64,000 bases of DNA, from NCBI GenBank assembly GCA_030144965.1, contig JAMPUU010000012.1, forward strand, positions 434,001 through 498,000. Direction: 5' to 3'. The translations under genes were made by a program, and so were the position numbers. Shown here piece by piece: positions 18,175 through 26,636 of this stretch (within the stretch, counting starts at the first letter, position 1; the number at the start of each line of letters is the position of its first letter). Below the pieces are notes generated by a model, which worked only from the letters and a program-made list of their open reading frames with translations, had not been told where the DNA came from and searched no databases. The stretch is from Nitrospira sp. BO4 (GTDB taxonomy: Bacteria > Nitrospirota > Nitrospiria > Nitrospirales > Nitrospiraceae).

Positions 18175-18425
18175 ATCTTTCAGTTTGTGCCCGATCCTAC
18201 GGATGTTCAAAAGGCCGCCGTTTTTACCCGCCCAACCCCAGCGCGCCAAGACGCGCCGTTCCACGAGCAAGACCGCAGCAAGCGAAAAGGCGAGGCATAC
18301 GTCGTTTGGTATGTTGAGCCCTTGAGCCATGCGAGAACGCAGCTGGAGGCCTTTTTCAACATCCGTCAGCAACAGCCCGTCCCATGCGGCAACTTAAACC
18401 CTTTTTCAGCATCACAATGAATTGC
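18175..18425. repeat. Candidate dispersed intergenic repeat abutting and entering the cstA 3' end
   Basis: The segment between yajQ and the CstA gene is rich in short repeated phrases. On the minus strand GATGCTGAAAAAGG (near 18413-18400) and GATGTTGAAAAAGG (near 18364-18351) are near-identical direct repeats about 50 nt apart. The second is followed by a CCTCCAGCTGCGTTCTCGC stretch. The layout resembles repeat cassettes I associate with Nitrospira intergenic regions, but that is recollection, not a search. Small open frames here look repeat-derived and I do not call them genes. The final codons of the CstA gene appear to be supplied by this element. Confidence 0.45.
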
Positions 18426-20381
18426 CGCCTGCATTCGTCCTGCCGATCCTCCACCCGCCGACACCACCACCTCGCTGCTCGTGAACGGCTTTTTCAGCAC
18501 GACATAGCCGTACCACTGCCTCAGACTATCGCTCAAGACAATCACACCCAGCACCGCCACCAGCGCCACCAGCACGGCATCCAGATAGAGCGCGAAGGCC
18601 TGCCCGGCCGCCAACGTCGCCGCTTTCTTCAAGAACATCCAAAACATCTCATAGGAACCGGTCAAAGTGATCATGCCCACAAACAGCATCGGCAGCGCCG
18701 TGACCCAGAGATAGGGCGCCTTCCACATTTTGATCAGCACGGTCGTCCCGATGCAGAGGGCCAACATACCCAGCAGCTGGTTTGCCGCACCGAACATCGG
18801 CCAAATGGTTGAAATGCTGCCCGTCCCGATCAAATACGCCCACGCTCCCACGACTAAGCCGCTGCTCACCATCACACCAGGCACCCAGTTCATCCGGCGA
18901 AAGGGCGCATAGACCTTGCCTGCCATTTCCTGGATGAGATAACGAGCCACGCGTGTGCCCGTATCAATTGTTGTCAGAATGAAGAGCGCTTCGAACACCA
19001 ACGCGAACTGATACCAATAGGCCATGAGACCTGACATGCCGGGCAGCGCCGAAAAAATAGACGCCATGCCGACCGCCAATGAAACCGCGCCGCCCGGACG
19101 TCCCGCCACATCGACTTCCACCAATTGTGACAGCTCGGCAATCCGCGCTGGAGCAAACCCCATGGCCGCCAGCGTATCGGCGCTTAACGTTGTGTTGATC
19201 GCCAAGTAATCGCCGGGAATCAGCACTGAAGCTGCGATCAATGCCATCACCCCCACAAAGCTTTCCAGCAGCATTGCCGCATACCCCACCACCGCTTGAG
19301 ATTCCTGCTCGATCATCTTCGGCGTCGTGCCGGAGGAGACCAACGAGTGAAAGCCCGAGATGGCCCCGCACGCAATCGTGATGAAGAGAAAAGGGAAGAG
19401 GGTACCGGGAATAATCGGGCCACCGCCGGCGGCAAAACTCGTGACACGCGGCATCTCGATCGTCGGCGCCATGAGGATAACGCCAACCCCCAGCAGAAAC
19501 ACGACGCCGAGTTTCATAAATGTCGAGAGATAGCCGCGCGGCACCAGCAACATCCAGCCCGGCAATACCGAGGCCAGAAATCCATACCCGGCGAGCAGCC
19601 AGATCAGCGCGGGCTTGTCGAACTCGAAGAGCCAGGCGTAGGGCGACTGCGCAACGACGCGTCCGAACAGCACCGCTACGATCAAAAGTACGACACCGAT
19701 GATCGACACTTCGGCCACGGCGCCGGCACGAAACTTCTGGAGATAGAAGCCCATGAGGAAGCCGATCGGAATCGTCATCGCAATCGTAAAGGTTCCCCAG
19801 GCATTATGGTACAGCGCATTCACGACCGCGAAGCCCAACCCTGCCAGTGCCACCACCACAATAAAGAGCACCGCGATCGCCGTCGCCGTGCCGGTGAGCG
19901 AGCCGAGTTCATCGTGCGCGATCTCGGGCAACGAGCGGCCGTTCCGTCGCATGGAGGCAACCAGAATGATGAAATCCTGCACTGCCCCCGCAAGCACGGC
20001 ACCGATCACGAGCCACAGAAAACCGGGCATGAATCCAAATTGTGCCGCCAACACCGGACCAAGGAGCGGCCCGGCTCCGGCGATGGCCGCAAAGTGATGG
20101 CCGAAGAGCACGACCTTATTCGTGGGATGAAAATTGACGCCGTCGTTCAACCGCACTGCCGGCGTGACGTGCTGATTGTTCAGTACGACAACTTGCGTGG
20201 CCAACCACCGTCCATAGAACCGATAGGCCAGCACATACATGCAGGCAGCCGCCACGACCAGCCAGAGACCATTGACCTTTTCATGGGGATTGATGGCGCC
20301 CGTCACATGAGCAAGCGCCAAGGCGCCGAGGAGCGAGAGCAGCACCCAGAGCAGATTTACCGCCGCCTTCATGCGCGGCAT
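18366..20381 (-). CDS. cstA: CstA family carbon starvation / peptide-pyruvate transporter
   Basis: Polytopic inner-membrane protein of about 671 aa. Family signatures seen: HPTNKVVLFGHHFAAIAGAG, GPVLAAQFGFMPGFLWLVIG, GAVQDFIILVASMRRNGRSL, ACGAISGFHSLVSSGTTPKM, VGYAAMLLESFVGVMALIAA, and near the end ISTIWPMFGAANQLLGMLAL. In Escherichia coli CstA imports peptides and pyruvate in carbon starvation. Length is close to E. coli CstA (701 aa). The ATG at 20381 is chosen; ATG 20372 and 20423 are in frame. The last 15 or so residues (DAEKGFKLPHGTGCC) look encoded by the adjacent repeat and are unlikely to be ancestral. The gene is monocistronic. Confidence 0.92.
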   Translation of the reverse strand: MPRMKAAVNLLWVLLSLLGALALAHVTGAINPHEKVNGLWLVVAAACMYVLAYRFYGRWLATQVVVLNNQHVTPAVRLNDGVNFHPTNKVVLFGHHFAAIAGAGPLLGPVLAAQFGFMPGFLWLVIGAVLAGAVQDFIILVASMRRNGRSLPEIAHDELGSLTGTATAIAVLFIVVVALAGLGFAVVNALYHNAWGTFTIAMTIPIGFLMGFYLQKFRAGAVAEVSIIGVVLLIVAVLFGRVVAQSPYAWLFEFDKPALIWLLAGYGFLASVLPGWMLLVPRGYLSTFMKLGVVFLLGVGVILMAPTIEMPRVTSFAAGGGPIIPGTLFPFLFITIACGAISGFHSLVSSGTTPKMIEQESQAVVGYAAMLLESFVGVMALIAASVLIPGDYLAINTTLSADTLAAMGFAPARIAELSQLVEVDVAGRPGGAVSLAVGMASIFSALPGMSGLMAYWYQFALVFEALFILTTIDTGTRVARYLIQEMAGKVYAPFRRMNWVPGVMVSSGLVVGAWAYLIGTGSISTIWPMFGAANQLLGMLALCIGTTVLIKMWKAPYLWVTALPMLFVGMITLTGSYEMFWMFLKKAATLAAGQAFALYLDAVLVALVAVLGVIVLSDSLRQWYGYVVLKKPFTSSEVVVSAGGGSAGRMQAAIHCDAEKGFKLPHGTGCC

Positions 20382-20762
20382 CCTAACAATCCGCCAGGCG
20401 CTTGTAAATCGAACGAGGGCCAATCATTCTTTCAGTTTGCAGAACTTTTGAGGCCGATCGACAGCATGCTGGCGGCCTCACCGTTTCTTCTGGCCGATCG
20501 CCCGTTGTTCGTGGATTACAATCTATACGGCATACTGGGCAACTACCTATTCAACGGAAAGACGAGATTGCCCAATCTCAGACACCTGCGACGCTGATAT
20601 CAGACGATGAATTCCATATGACTGAAGCGCCAACTTTCTCAACCTAGGTCATTTCCCGCTCCATAACCGCATCGCTGTCGTTAAGACCCAGCCACCGTCA
20701 CGCGCGAGAGGCCCTCGCATAAACTTTCACCTCGCCGCTCCTCAAATCGTCCCAATTTTTGC
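20382..20762. other. Intergenic region upstream of cstA and the PilZ pair
   Basis: No gene is supported in this 380-nt stretch between divergent genes. It contains an imperfect stem (GAGGCC near 20450 and GGCCTC near 20474) and must hold the cstA promoter, which I could not pin down. Confidence 0.4.
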
Positions 20763-20768
20763 TATACT
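20763..20768 (+). promoter_or_regulatory. Extended -10 element of the first PilZ gene
   Basis: TGCTATACT gives an extended -10 (TG at -15/-14, TATACT at 20763-20768) with no clear -35. The predicted start point, about 20775-20778, coincides with the ATGs at 20773 and 20779, and no ribosome binding site is visible before them. This suggests a leaderless mRNA beginning at or near ATG 20779. Confidence 0.5.
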
Positions 20769-20772
20769 TCTT

Positions 20773-21177
20773 ATGATCATGTCCTCAGATACCCCTAATC
20801 CTTCGCCTAATGGGCAAGACCGCCGAGAATATTACCGGATCAACGTCACGCTGCCCATTCGCCTTCAGCCTGAGACGGACGACACCGAAGGGGAGTTCAC
20901 CGAGAAATCCGTCAATCTGAGCGGGGGCGGCATCGGGGTGGTGGTCGAGACACTCCACCAGGCCGGCGAGATTCTCACGTGCAGCCTGCTCCTTCCTGAC
21001 CAGGTGCTCTTCAAGTCCCCCATCGAAGTGTTGCGGCTGGTTCCCATCGCCTATCCAGGCAACACCTATCGTCTCCACGCCCGCTTCATTCGGATGACCA
21101 CACAGAACCGGGAATTGCTGATCAAATATGTCTTGCAGTTCCAACGTTATCACCTTGCCAGACACTATTCCGTCTGA
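20773..21177 (+). CDS. Single-domain PilZ protein (putative cyclic-di-GMP receptor)
   Basis: A 134-aa cytoplasmic protein made almost entirely of one PilZ domain. The c-di-GMP-binding motif RxxxR is present (REYYR, residues about 19-23), and the second motif N-x-S-x-x-G is present as NLSGGGIG. Beta-strand phrases SLLLPDQVLFKSPIEVLRL and RLHARFIRM follow, and a C-terminal helix (LLIKYVLQFQRYHL) suits the family. No partner domain is attached, so it likely acts by protein-protein contact. ATG 20773 or 20779 may be the start. A second PilZ gene follows on the same strand after 55 nt. Confidence 0.88.
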   Translation: MIMSSDTPNPSPNGQDRREYYRINVTLPIRLQPETDDTEGEFTEKSVNLSGGGIGVVVETLHQAGEILTCSLLLPDQVLFKSPIEVLRLVPIAYPGNTYRLHARFIRMTTQNRELLIKYVLQFQRYHLARHYSV

Positions 21178-21231
21178 CACGATTCCGCCTAAACGTGCCC
21201 TGCCCACTCCTCTGACAGCAGCCAATCGAGT

Positions 21232-21675
21232 TTGATGACTCCGCGTTGTCCCCACGAAAGAGGGATTCACTCGCCGGTAGAAGGCCAACTAAACTGGGCC
21301 ACCGTGGAAGCCACACGCACCTATCAACGTCACCACTACCGAGTGCCGCTTGCCGTGCAGTACCCGGTAATGTTTTCCGACGCAGAGATGATTGCTGAAG
21401 GGAAAGTCGTAAACCTCACGGTGTTCGGCTGCACAATTGAATGTACCGATACCGTACCGGAAAAGACGACGCTCCAAGTGCGGCTAATCCTGCCGGATCA
21501 AACACAGTCCCTACCGGTTGACGAGGCCGAGGTCCGATGGGTCCAGGGTAATCGAATAGGTCTTCAGTTTCACAAAGTGGAGCGGGCGGCAGATTTTCGG
21601 TTGCACGGCTTTGTGTGGGACCGCATGCTCGAACGGCTCCGGACCATTGCTCAGGAAGGGTTTTCCACCTCCTGA
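21232..21675 (+). CDS. Single-domain PilZ protein, second of a pair
   Basis: A 147-aa protein (TTG 21232 or ATG 21235). A short N-terminal tail precedes the PilZ domain: RHHYR gives RxxxR and NLTVFGC gives N-x-T-x-x-G, with Thr in place of the usual Ser. Then come LQVRLILPDQTQSLPVDEAE, VRWVQGNRIGLQFHKV and a C-terminal helix. The Ser-to-Thr change may alter affinity but keeps a hydroxyl. The gene is close downstream of another PilZ gene and probably shares its transcript. Its 3' end overlaps the convergent flippase-like gene by about 25 nt. Confidence 0.82.
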   Translation: MMTPRCPHERGIHSPVEGQLNWATVEATRTYQRHHYRVPLAVQYPVMFSDAEMIAEGKVVNLTVFGCTIECTDTVPEKTTLQVRLILPDQTQSLPVDEAEVRWVQGNRIGLQFHKVERAADFRLHGFVWDRMLERLRTIAQEGFSTS

Positions 21676-22658
21676 TCCTGAGGGATTCTGCCTTTTCCTA
21701 CCATCGCCAAGCACAAGAGTCCGATGCCGATCCAGACGAGTTCGCGGAACCGTCGCAGCAATGCGAAGGTGATTCCCGTCACGTCACTGTAGCCGAACGC
21801 TTGGAGTAACAGAAGATTGCCGGCATCCTGGGCACCCAAACTGCCGGGGATAAAGAAGGACCCGCCCTTGATAAATACCGCGAGCGCCCCTATGGAGAGA
21901 GCGGACAACACACTCACCGAACCGCCGAGTAAGTAGATGATCCCGAACACCTCCAACGATTCAGCCATCCAGCCCAAAAAGTATACCCCCATCGACGCAT
22001 AAAAGGCCTTTTGATGATGGCTGTAGAAATTCCGAATCGTCTGGTCGATCGAGCGCAAGTGCTCTTCCTCTGCTTCCAGGCTCTTGATTCGCAATCCAAG
22101 TTTCTTAACGAGCGATAAGATCGACGCAAAGAGTCCCCGGTGTTGGATGAATACGAACCCTGCGATTGAACACACCAGCAGGCCGACACTCAACAGCGCC
22201 GCGGTGATCGTCTGCCCGGCTGAACTCCCGGCACCGAGAATCCAAAAGGCCAAGGCGATACCCGTGAGGATATAAAACACTTCGGCAATCGTCATCGTCG
22301 TCTTGGCAATCACAACTGAAGCGGCCCCTTCTGTCATGGGAACGTCATACTTTTTGAGCAGATAGGCCTTCAGCGGTTCGCCCCCCAGGTAGGCCGTCGG
22401 AGTGGTCATATTCACCACTTCGCCGGCGGTCCGAATCGTAAGCAGTCGCCAAAACGGAACTCCTTGTGCCGCTCGCCCCAACACCACTTTCCACCCATAG
22501 GCTTCGACGGAATACATCATGAAAGATGGGATCAGGATGGCGAGCAACGATGCCGGACCGAGTCGTGTCGCGGCCTCGTAGATATTGGCGGGGCCAATAT
22601 GCCAGACAAGAAGGCTCAGAACGATGAGGCCAAGGGCGAGTAGGATATAGCGCAACAC
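21651..22658 (-). CDS. UPF0104/LPG-synthase-TM family membrane protein, flippase-like
   Basis: Integral membrane protein of about 335 aa with seven to eight hydrophobic segments. Matches to the UPF0104 (lysylphosphatidylglycerol synthase transmembrane) family include TIRTAGEVVNMTTPTAYLGGE-type residues followed by PLKAYLLKKY, and FIPGSLGAQDAGNLLLLQAFG near the C-terminus. Members are thought to move lipids or lipid-linked products across the inner membrane. It is the last gene of the phosphonate-like cluster, just after the phosphatidyltransferase. That position suggests it handles the lipid product (inference). The start is uncertain: GTG 22658 avoids overlap with the upstream gene, but no good ribosome binding site is visible; a TTG lies 3 nt further in. 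Confidence 0.82.
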   Translation of the reverse strand: MLRYILLALGLIVLSLLVWHIGPANIYEAATRLGPASLLAILIPSFMMYSVEAYGWKVVLGRAAQGVPFWRLLTIRTAGEVVNMTTPTAYLGGEPLKAYLLKKYDVPMTEGAASVVIAKTTMTIAEVFYILTGIALAFWILGAGSSAGQTITAALLSVGLLVCSIAGFVFIQHRGLFASILSLVKKLGLRIKSLEAEEEHLRSIDQTIRNFYSHHQKAFYASMGVYFLGWMAESLEVFGIIYLLGGSVSVLSALSIGALAVFIKGGSFFIPGSLGAQDAGNLLLLQAFGYSDVTGITFALLRRFRELVWIGIGLLCLAMVGKGRIPQDQEVENPS

Positions 22659-22683
22659 GTTAGTCGGATGGCGAACGCGGCAT

Positions 22684-24093
22684 TTATGGTCGAGGAGACG
22701 AGACGGCAGACGGGCGGATGACCCAGACCATGGCGCCGGCAAATAGTAAGGAGCCGGCTGCCGCAAAGAGAAGAAACCAATATAGTTGATCGAACAACGC
22801 AAACCCCAGCAAGGCCGCCGAGAAATCGCGGCTGGCGACATTTTTCAGCATGACATCCGCCCAAGCCGCATGATCGGGAGTGCTCCATCCGCTGACTGCT
22901 TTGATCTTTTGCGCCTTCTCGACAAGCAAGAATGAGATCCCGTTGCCCAAGACCGCCGCAACGCCGAGCATGAGTGGAATCCAGTCATCCTCTCGTCCGA
23001 TCTGCGTCGTATACAGCCCTACGGCGATACCCGCAAAAATCGCCATGTGAACGATGTTGTCCAGGACGATATCCAGCCAGGCGCCGAGGGGCGATTCGGT
23101 AAAGGTCAATCGCGCGACCTCACCGTCGCAGCAATCGATGACGGCGGCCAATTGAAACAACACCGCCGCCACGATACCGGCGGTGTATGTTCCCAGCCCA
23201 AATCCCGCCGCGGCGACCAGACCGATCAATCCGGCGAGAACGGTGATGGAATTAGGTGCGAGGCCGGCGGCGAGAAACAGGCGCGTGAACCAACGGGAGA
23301 GTTTCCGATTGAAGTACCGATCGACGAACCCTTCAAATTCCCCCTTGAGCGAATTGAACAGCTTCTTTTCAGCCGACTCCACATCAGACAAGGTTCGGAC
23401 ATTCTGATACCAGGTACCCCGCTTCTCTTCAGTCGCAACGACACGCACGCGACCGTCCGCTGCCGCCCGCTCGATCCACTGGCGGATTGGAGGGCTTCCT
23501 TTCTCATTGACCACATGATTCCCGGCATTCATGAGAGTCGCCGGTACGACAACCAGTTCAGCGACCCGCAGACTCGGATCGTCCAGACGAGTCGATGCAA
23601 AAGTCTTTGGGCGACCGGGCGGTACTTTCAACGGCACCCCCTGTCTAGGCTGGGCGACCACGATCGCCTGCCCTTCCCGCACGTCGCGGCGCAATTGCTC
23701 GATCAATCCGCGCGAAAACACGCTATTGACGCTCGCGACCAACGCAAAGCCATGCACCTCTGCCGCCAACGCTTCCCACGTCCGAGGGTCATCCAGCGGA
23801 AACTCTCGAATCGGCATCCACCGGACAGGAATCGTCACGCGCGGCCCTTTCCCCAATGCCTGTTTCAGCTGTTCCTCTTCGGAACCGGAGAGGACGATCA
23901 ATTGGCGAATCCCCGCCCGTTGCAACGTGAGCACGGTGCGTTGAAAGAGCCCGATTCCCACGACGCTCGTCAGAGGTCCGACTTCACCGACCTCAGACCC
24001 GGCCGGTCCGCCGAAGACCCCAACGGAAGGCAGGAGGATCGCGGTCGCCAACCCTTGGATCTCGGCTCTCCGCTGAAGAATACTCTTACTCAT
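22684..24093 (-). CDS. CDP-alcohol phosphatidyltransferase with N-terminal degenerate nucleotidyltransferase domain
   Basis: A 469-aa protein with two parts. Residues about 15-245 have the outline of a sugar-phosphate nucleotidyltransferase (TLQRAGIRQLIVLSGS, a late GTWYQNVRTLSDVESAEKKL). However, the usual glycine-rich LAAGxGxRL loop and the metal Asp are not recognisable (VASVNSVFSR where DADVLF would be expected). Residues about 255-460 are a polytopic CDP-alcohol phosphotransferase with the complete motif D320-CC-DG-EV-AR-x8-G337-x3-D341-x3-D345. The same two-part layout occurs in bifunctional inositol-phosphate cytidylyltransferase/transferases. The likely role is to transfer a CDP-activated head group to a lipid or alcohol acceptor. 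It lies 84 nt after the cytidylyltransferase gene. Confidence 0.88.
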   Translation of the reverse strand: MSKSILQRRAEIQGLATAILLPSVGVFGGPAGSEVGEVGPLTSVVGIGLFQRTVLTLQRAGIRQLIVLSGSEEEQLKQALGKGPRVTIPVRWMPIREFPLDDPRTWEALAAEVHGFALVASVNSVFSRGLIEQLRRDVREGQAIVVAQPRQGVPLKVPPGRPKTFASTRLDDPSLRVAELVVVPATLMNAGNHVVNEKGSPPIRQWIERAAADGRVRVVATEEKRGTWYQNVRTLSDVESAEKKLFNSLKGEFEGFVDRYFNRKLSRWFTRLFLAAGLAPNSITVLAGLIGLVAAAGFGLGTYTAGIVAAVLFQLAAVIDCCDGEVARLTFTESPLGAWLDIVLDNIVHMAIFAGIAVGLYTTQIGREDDWIPLMLGVAAVLGNGISFLLVEKAQKIKAVSGWSTPDHAAWADVMLKNVASRDFSAALLGFALFDQLYWFLLFAAAGSLLFAGAMVWVIRPSAVSSPRP

Positions 24094-24177
24094 GATTCCA
24101 CATGCAATCGAACGCGCCAGTCATCGGTCTACGATGCAGATCCCTTCTGCATCGAACATCTCATGGTGAAGACTTTC

Positions 24178-24897
24178 TCACAATTTTGGCAAAACTTCCA
24201 ACTCAGCTTTTTTCACGTCTTCGATGAAATCGATCTCGGTCCAAGGCAAGCCTCCGATCTTTTCATGGCCGACCCTCACTTCCTGAAAGTACGGCAGCAG
24301 CGCGTCTTCGTATTCCATATCCCACGCACCTCGATCGATGTAGCTATGGAGCGAGGAAACGACCCGAGGCGTGTCGGCATGCCGAACCCGGAGAAATCCC
24401 ACGCCTTCGCCCGCATAATCGTATTGTTCGGGCATTTTCTTGGTCAGCGCAATCACCCGACCGCCCGCCACAACCACCATGCATTCCTCTCCCGTCTGCT
24501 TGACCGTCTCATCCATCAACAGCGCATTCTCGAAGGGCGACGATACCAGACGCCGGAGGATCTCTCGGTGAAAGAGCACATCGGCATCCATTACGATGGC
24601 ATCGTCGTCGAACGCGGTTCGCGCAATCCACAGGGAGGAAATACTGCCCCGGTGAAACTGCTCATTGACCAGAAACGTGACGCCGACACCGCACGAATCG
24701 TGTTCGACCGCGGCACGAATCATTTCCTGCTTGTATCCGACGACGATCTCCGCCCGCCGGACCCCGACGCCGGCCAGTGACTCCAGATAGCGATGCAAGA
24801 GCGACCGTCCACCGATCTCTATCAGGCACTTGGGGCGATGTTGCGTGACCGGCCACAGCCGTTTTCCGACTCCCGCTGCCAGAATGATCGCCTTCAT
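24178..24897 (-). CDS. LicC/PntC-like NTP (probably CTP) nucleotidyltransferase
   Basis: A 239-aa cytoplasmic nucleotidyltransferase. It has the full signature loop MKAIILAAGVGKRLWPVTQH followed by RPKCLIEIGGRSLLHRYL, and the metal site AIVMDADVLFHREI. NEQFHRGSISSLWIA and NALLMDETVKQTGEECMVV are shared with phosphocholine and 2-aminoethylphosphonate cytidylyltransferases. Placed directly after a 2-AEP-type aminotransferase and before a CDP-alcohol phosphatidyltransferase, it most likely makes CDP-aminoethylphosphonate (PntC role); phosphocholine-like substrates are the alternative. The ATG at 24897 overlaps the aminotransferase stop as ATGA. Confidence 0.86.
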   Translation of the reverse strand: MKAIILAAGVGKRLWPVTQHRPKCLIEIGGRSLLHRYLESLAGVGVRRAEIVVGYKQEMIRAAVEHDSCGVGVTFLVNEQFHRGSISSLWIARTAFDDDAIVMDADVLFHREILRRLVSSPFENALLMDETVKQTGEECMVVVAGGRVIALTKKMPEQYDYAGEGVGFLRVRHADTPRVVSSLHSYIDRGAWDMEYEDALLPYFQEVRVGHEKIGGLPWTEIDFIEDVKKAELEVLPKL

Positions 24898-25976
24898 GCT
24901 GCCTTGCACGCCTGTTCGAAGGCATCGAGAAACCCGCCAAATTGCGCCTCGGTCAACGCTCCCATATTGGCGACACGGAAAATTTTATTTTCCAAGTTGC
25001 CTTGCCCGGCGTAGATCACATAGCCCTGCTGCTTGAGTCGATCGTGCAACGACTGGTACGAAACCCCTTCGGGCAGATGATACGCCGTAATGGTATTCGA
25101 TTGTCGGTCCGCCTGGAGGAGGGCCTCCACGCCAAGCTTGGCCATTCGCTCGCGGATCATGGTCGCCATTTTCTTATACCGCTGGATGCGATTCGGGACA
25201 CCTTCTTCGAGCAATTCATTCAGCGCTTCGTCGAACGCATAATACACTTGCACCGCCGGGGTAAACGGAATCGTGCCTTGGCCGTCGTTGTCGATATAAT
25301 GCGTCAGATGGAGGTACCAAGACCGTTTCGGATATGAGCGCATCTTTTCGACGAAGCCCTTCCGCACCAGCACAAACGATACGCCCGGGAATCCCTGAAT
25401 GCATTTGCCGGCCGTCCCCACCACCATGTAGATGTGCGACTTGGCGATGTCGAGCGTCTCGCCGGCCAGCGCACTCACCGCATCGAGCACAAACACGCGA
25501 TTCTGATTATCGACAATTTCGGCGATCTCGTGGACGGGGTTGAGAAGCCCGGTCGTCGTCTCGTGATGCACCATCCCGACAACATGCACTTCCTGGTGCT
25601 GCCGTAAGGCAAGCAGCAGCCGTTCAGGATCCGGCCGAGCCGTCCAGTCGTACTTCAACTCGCTCACACCGAGGCGATGAAGCCCGATGATCTGAGATAT
25701 CCGCTCGCCATAGACACCGTTGTTCAGGACAAGCATACGACGGCCGTGCGGGATCGACGACATTAGAGCCGCTTCGACGGCAGCCGTTCCCGACCCCGTC
25801 ATGACGACAGCGACGTACTCGGATTCAGCCCCAGGGACGAACGCCTTGAGCAGTTTGGCTTGGATACGGTGAAGCAGTTCTGAAAATTCGGCTTCGCGAT
25901 GACAAATATCGGGCCTTAGCAGCGCCTGCCGTACACGCTCGGAAACGTTCACCGGCCCAGGATTCAAGAGAACCAT
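24894..25976 (-). CDS. Class V aminotransferase, 2-aminoethylphosphonate aminotransferase type
   Basis: A 360-aa PLP enzyme of the PhnW/alanine-glyoxylate aminotransferase class. Seen are the start LLNPGPVNVSERVRQALLRP followed by DICHREAEF, the PLP phosphate-binding VVMTGSGTAAVEAAL, MVHHETTTGLLNPVHEI, the aspartate region VFVLDAVSALAGE, and the Schiff-base Lys in VVGTAGKCIQGFPGVSFVL. In phosphonate synthesis such an enzyme converts phosphonoacetaldehyde to 2-AEP (AEPT direction); in catabolism it runs backwards. With a decarboxylase upstream and a cytidylyltransferase downstream, the synthetic direction is favoured. No phosphonatase gene is seen here. Confidence 0.88.
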   Translation of the reverse strand: MVLLNPGPVNVSERVRQALLRPDICHREAEFSELLHRIQAKLLKAFVPGAESEYVAVVMTGSGTAAVEAALMSSIPHGRRMLVLNNGVYGERISQIIGLHRLGVSELKYDWTARPDPERLLLALRQHQEVHVVGMVHHETTTGLLNPVHEIAEIVDNQNRVFVLDAVSALAGETLDIAKSHIYMVVGTAGKCIQGFPGVSFVLVRKGFVEKMRSYPKRSWYLHLTHYIDNDGQGTIPFTPAVQVYYAFDEALNELLEEGVPNRIQRYKKMATMIRERMAKLGVEALLQADRQSNTITAYHLPEGVSYQSLHDRLKQQGYVIYAGQGNLENKIFRVANMGALTEAQFGGFLDAFEQACKAA

Positions 25977-26054
25977 TCTTCGACCCTTCCTCTTACAGAG
26001 ACTGCGTCTTGCGCGAGTCGTGCACGTGCAGCGAGTACAAGCTCGTCGCGTCTA

Positions 26055-26636
26055 CTACCCCTCGATCGCCTTCATAAACCGGCGAGTAATGTCCGACGGA
26101 TCATGCACGACACGGCCTGCATCTTCCGCAAATTCATTGACCTTGATGAGCAGCATGCTGGGCCCATCCTTCTTCAGCATGTCCTTGAATTCGTAGATCA
26201 GATCATCACGGTCGAGGACCCGCTCGACATTGACATAACCTGCCGCCTTCGCCACTTTTTCCAGCGGCACCACATTGGAGATGGTGGGCTGATTGCCGGT
26301 CGTACCGTACACTTCATTGTCAAAGACCACGTGAATGAAATTCTTCGGTTTCAACGCGCCGACGGTCGCGAGTGTGCCCATGCCCATTAAGACATTTCCG
26401 TCGCCGTCAAAGGTGACGACTTGTTTATTCGGCTTTGCGAGTGCCACCCCAAGTGCGATAGCCGGAGCATTGCCCATAGAACCGATCATGTAGAAATGAG
26501 TGGGCCGATCCGCAATCTTGTGAGCCTCCCGAGAGGGAAACCCGTTGCAGATAATGACCGGCTGATCCGTCAGCAACTCCAGCAAGGCGGCCATGGCTTG
26601 CGCGCGACTGACCAAGGTGCCTTGCTCGGGCCTCAT
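26055..26636 (-). CDS. TPP-dependent decarboxylase, beta (TPP-binding) subunit; phosphonopyruvate/sulfopyruvate type
   Basis: A 193-aa protein carrying the C-terminal TPP-binding half of a ThDP enzyme: SMGNAPAIALGVALAKP, the GDG motif VVTFDGDGNVLMGMG, and the distal VVFDNEVYGTTGNQPT. The gene partners with an upstream gene encoding the other half; the two overlap as ATGA. Together they match two-subunit sulfopyruvate decarboxylases (ComD/ComE layout) and single-chain phosphonopyruvate decarboxylases. Neighbouring AEP-type genes favour phosphonopyruvate, giving phosphonoacetaldehyde, but sulfopyruvate cannot be excluded from sequence. Confidence 0.85.
   Translation of the reverse strand: MRPEQGTLVSRAQAMAALLELLTDQPVIICNGFPSREAHKIADRPTHFYMIGSMGNAPAIALGVALAKPNKQVVTFDGDGNVLMGMGTLATVGALKPKNFIHVVFDNEVYGTTGNQPTISNVVPLEKVAKAAGYVNVERVLDRDDLIYEFKDMLKKDGPSMLLIKVNEFAEDAGRVVHDPSDITRRFMKAIEG

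Noticed and set aside
18154..18372. Small minus-strand frame between yajQ and cstA
   Set aside because: It is made of the repeat-like intergenic element and overlaps the cstA stop; no ribosome binding site.
19296..20597. 433-codon plus-strand frame
   Set aside because: It is antisense to cstA; the product is arginine- and histidine-rich with no motif, while the opposite strand has clear CstA signatures.
23047..24780. 577-codon plus-strand frame
   Set aside because: It lies antisense to the phosphatidyltransferase and cytidylyltransferase genes, which carry complete motifs.
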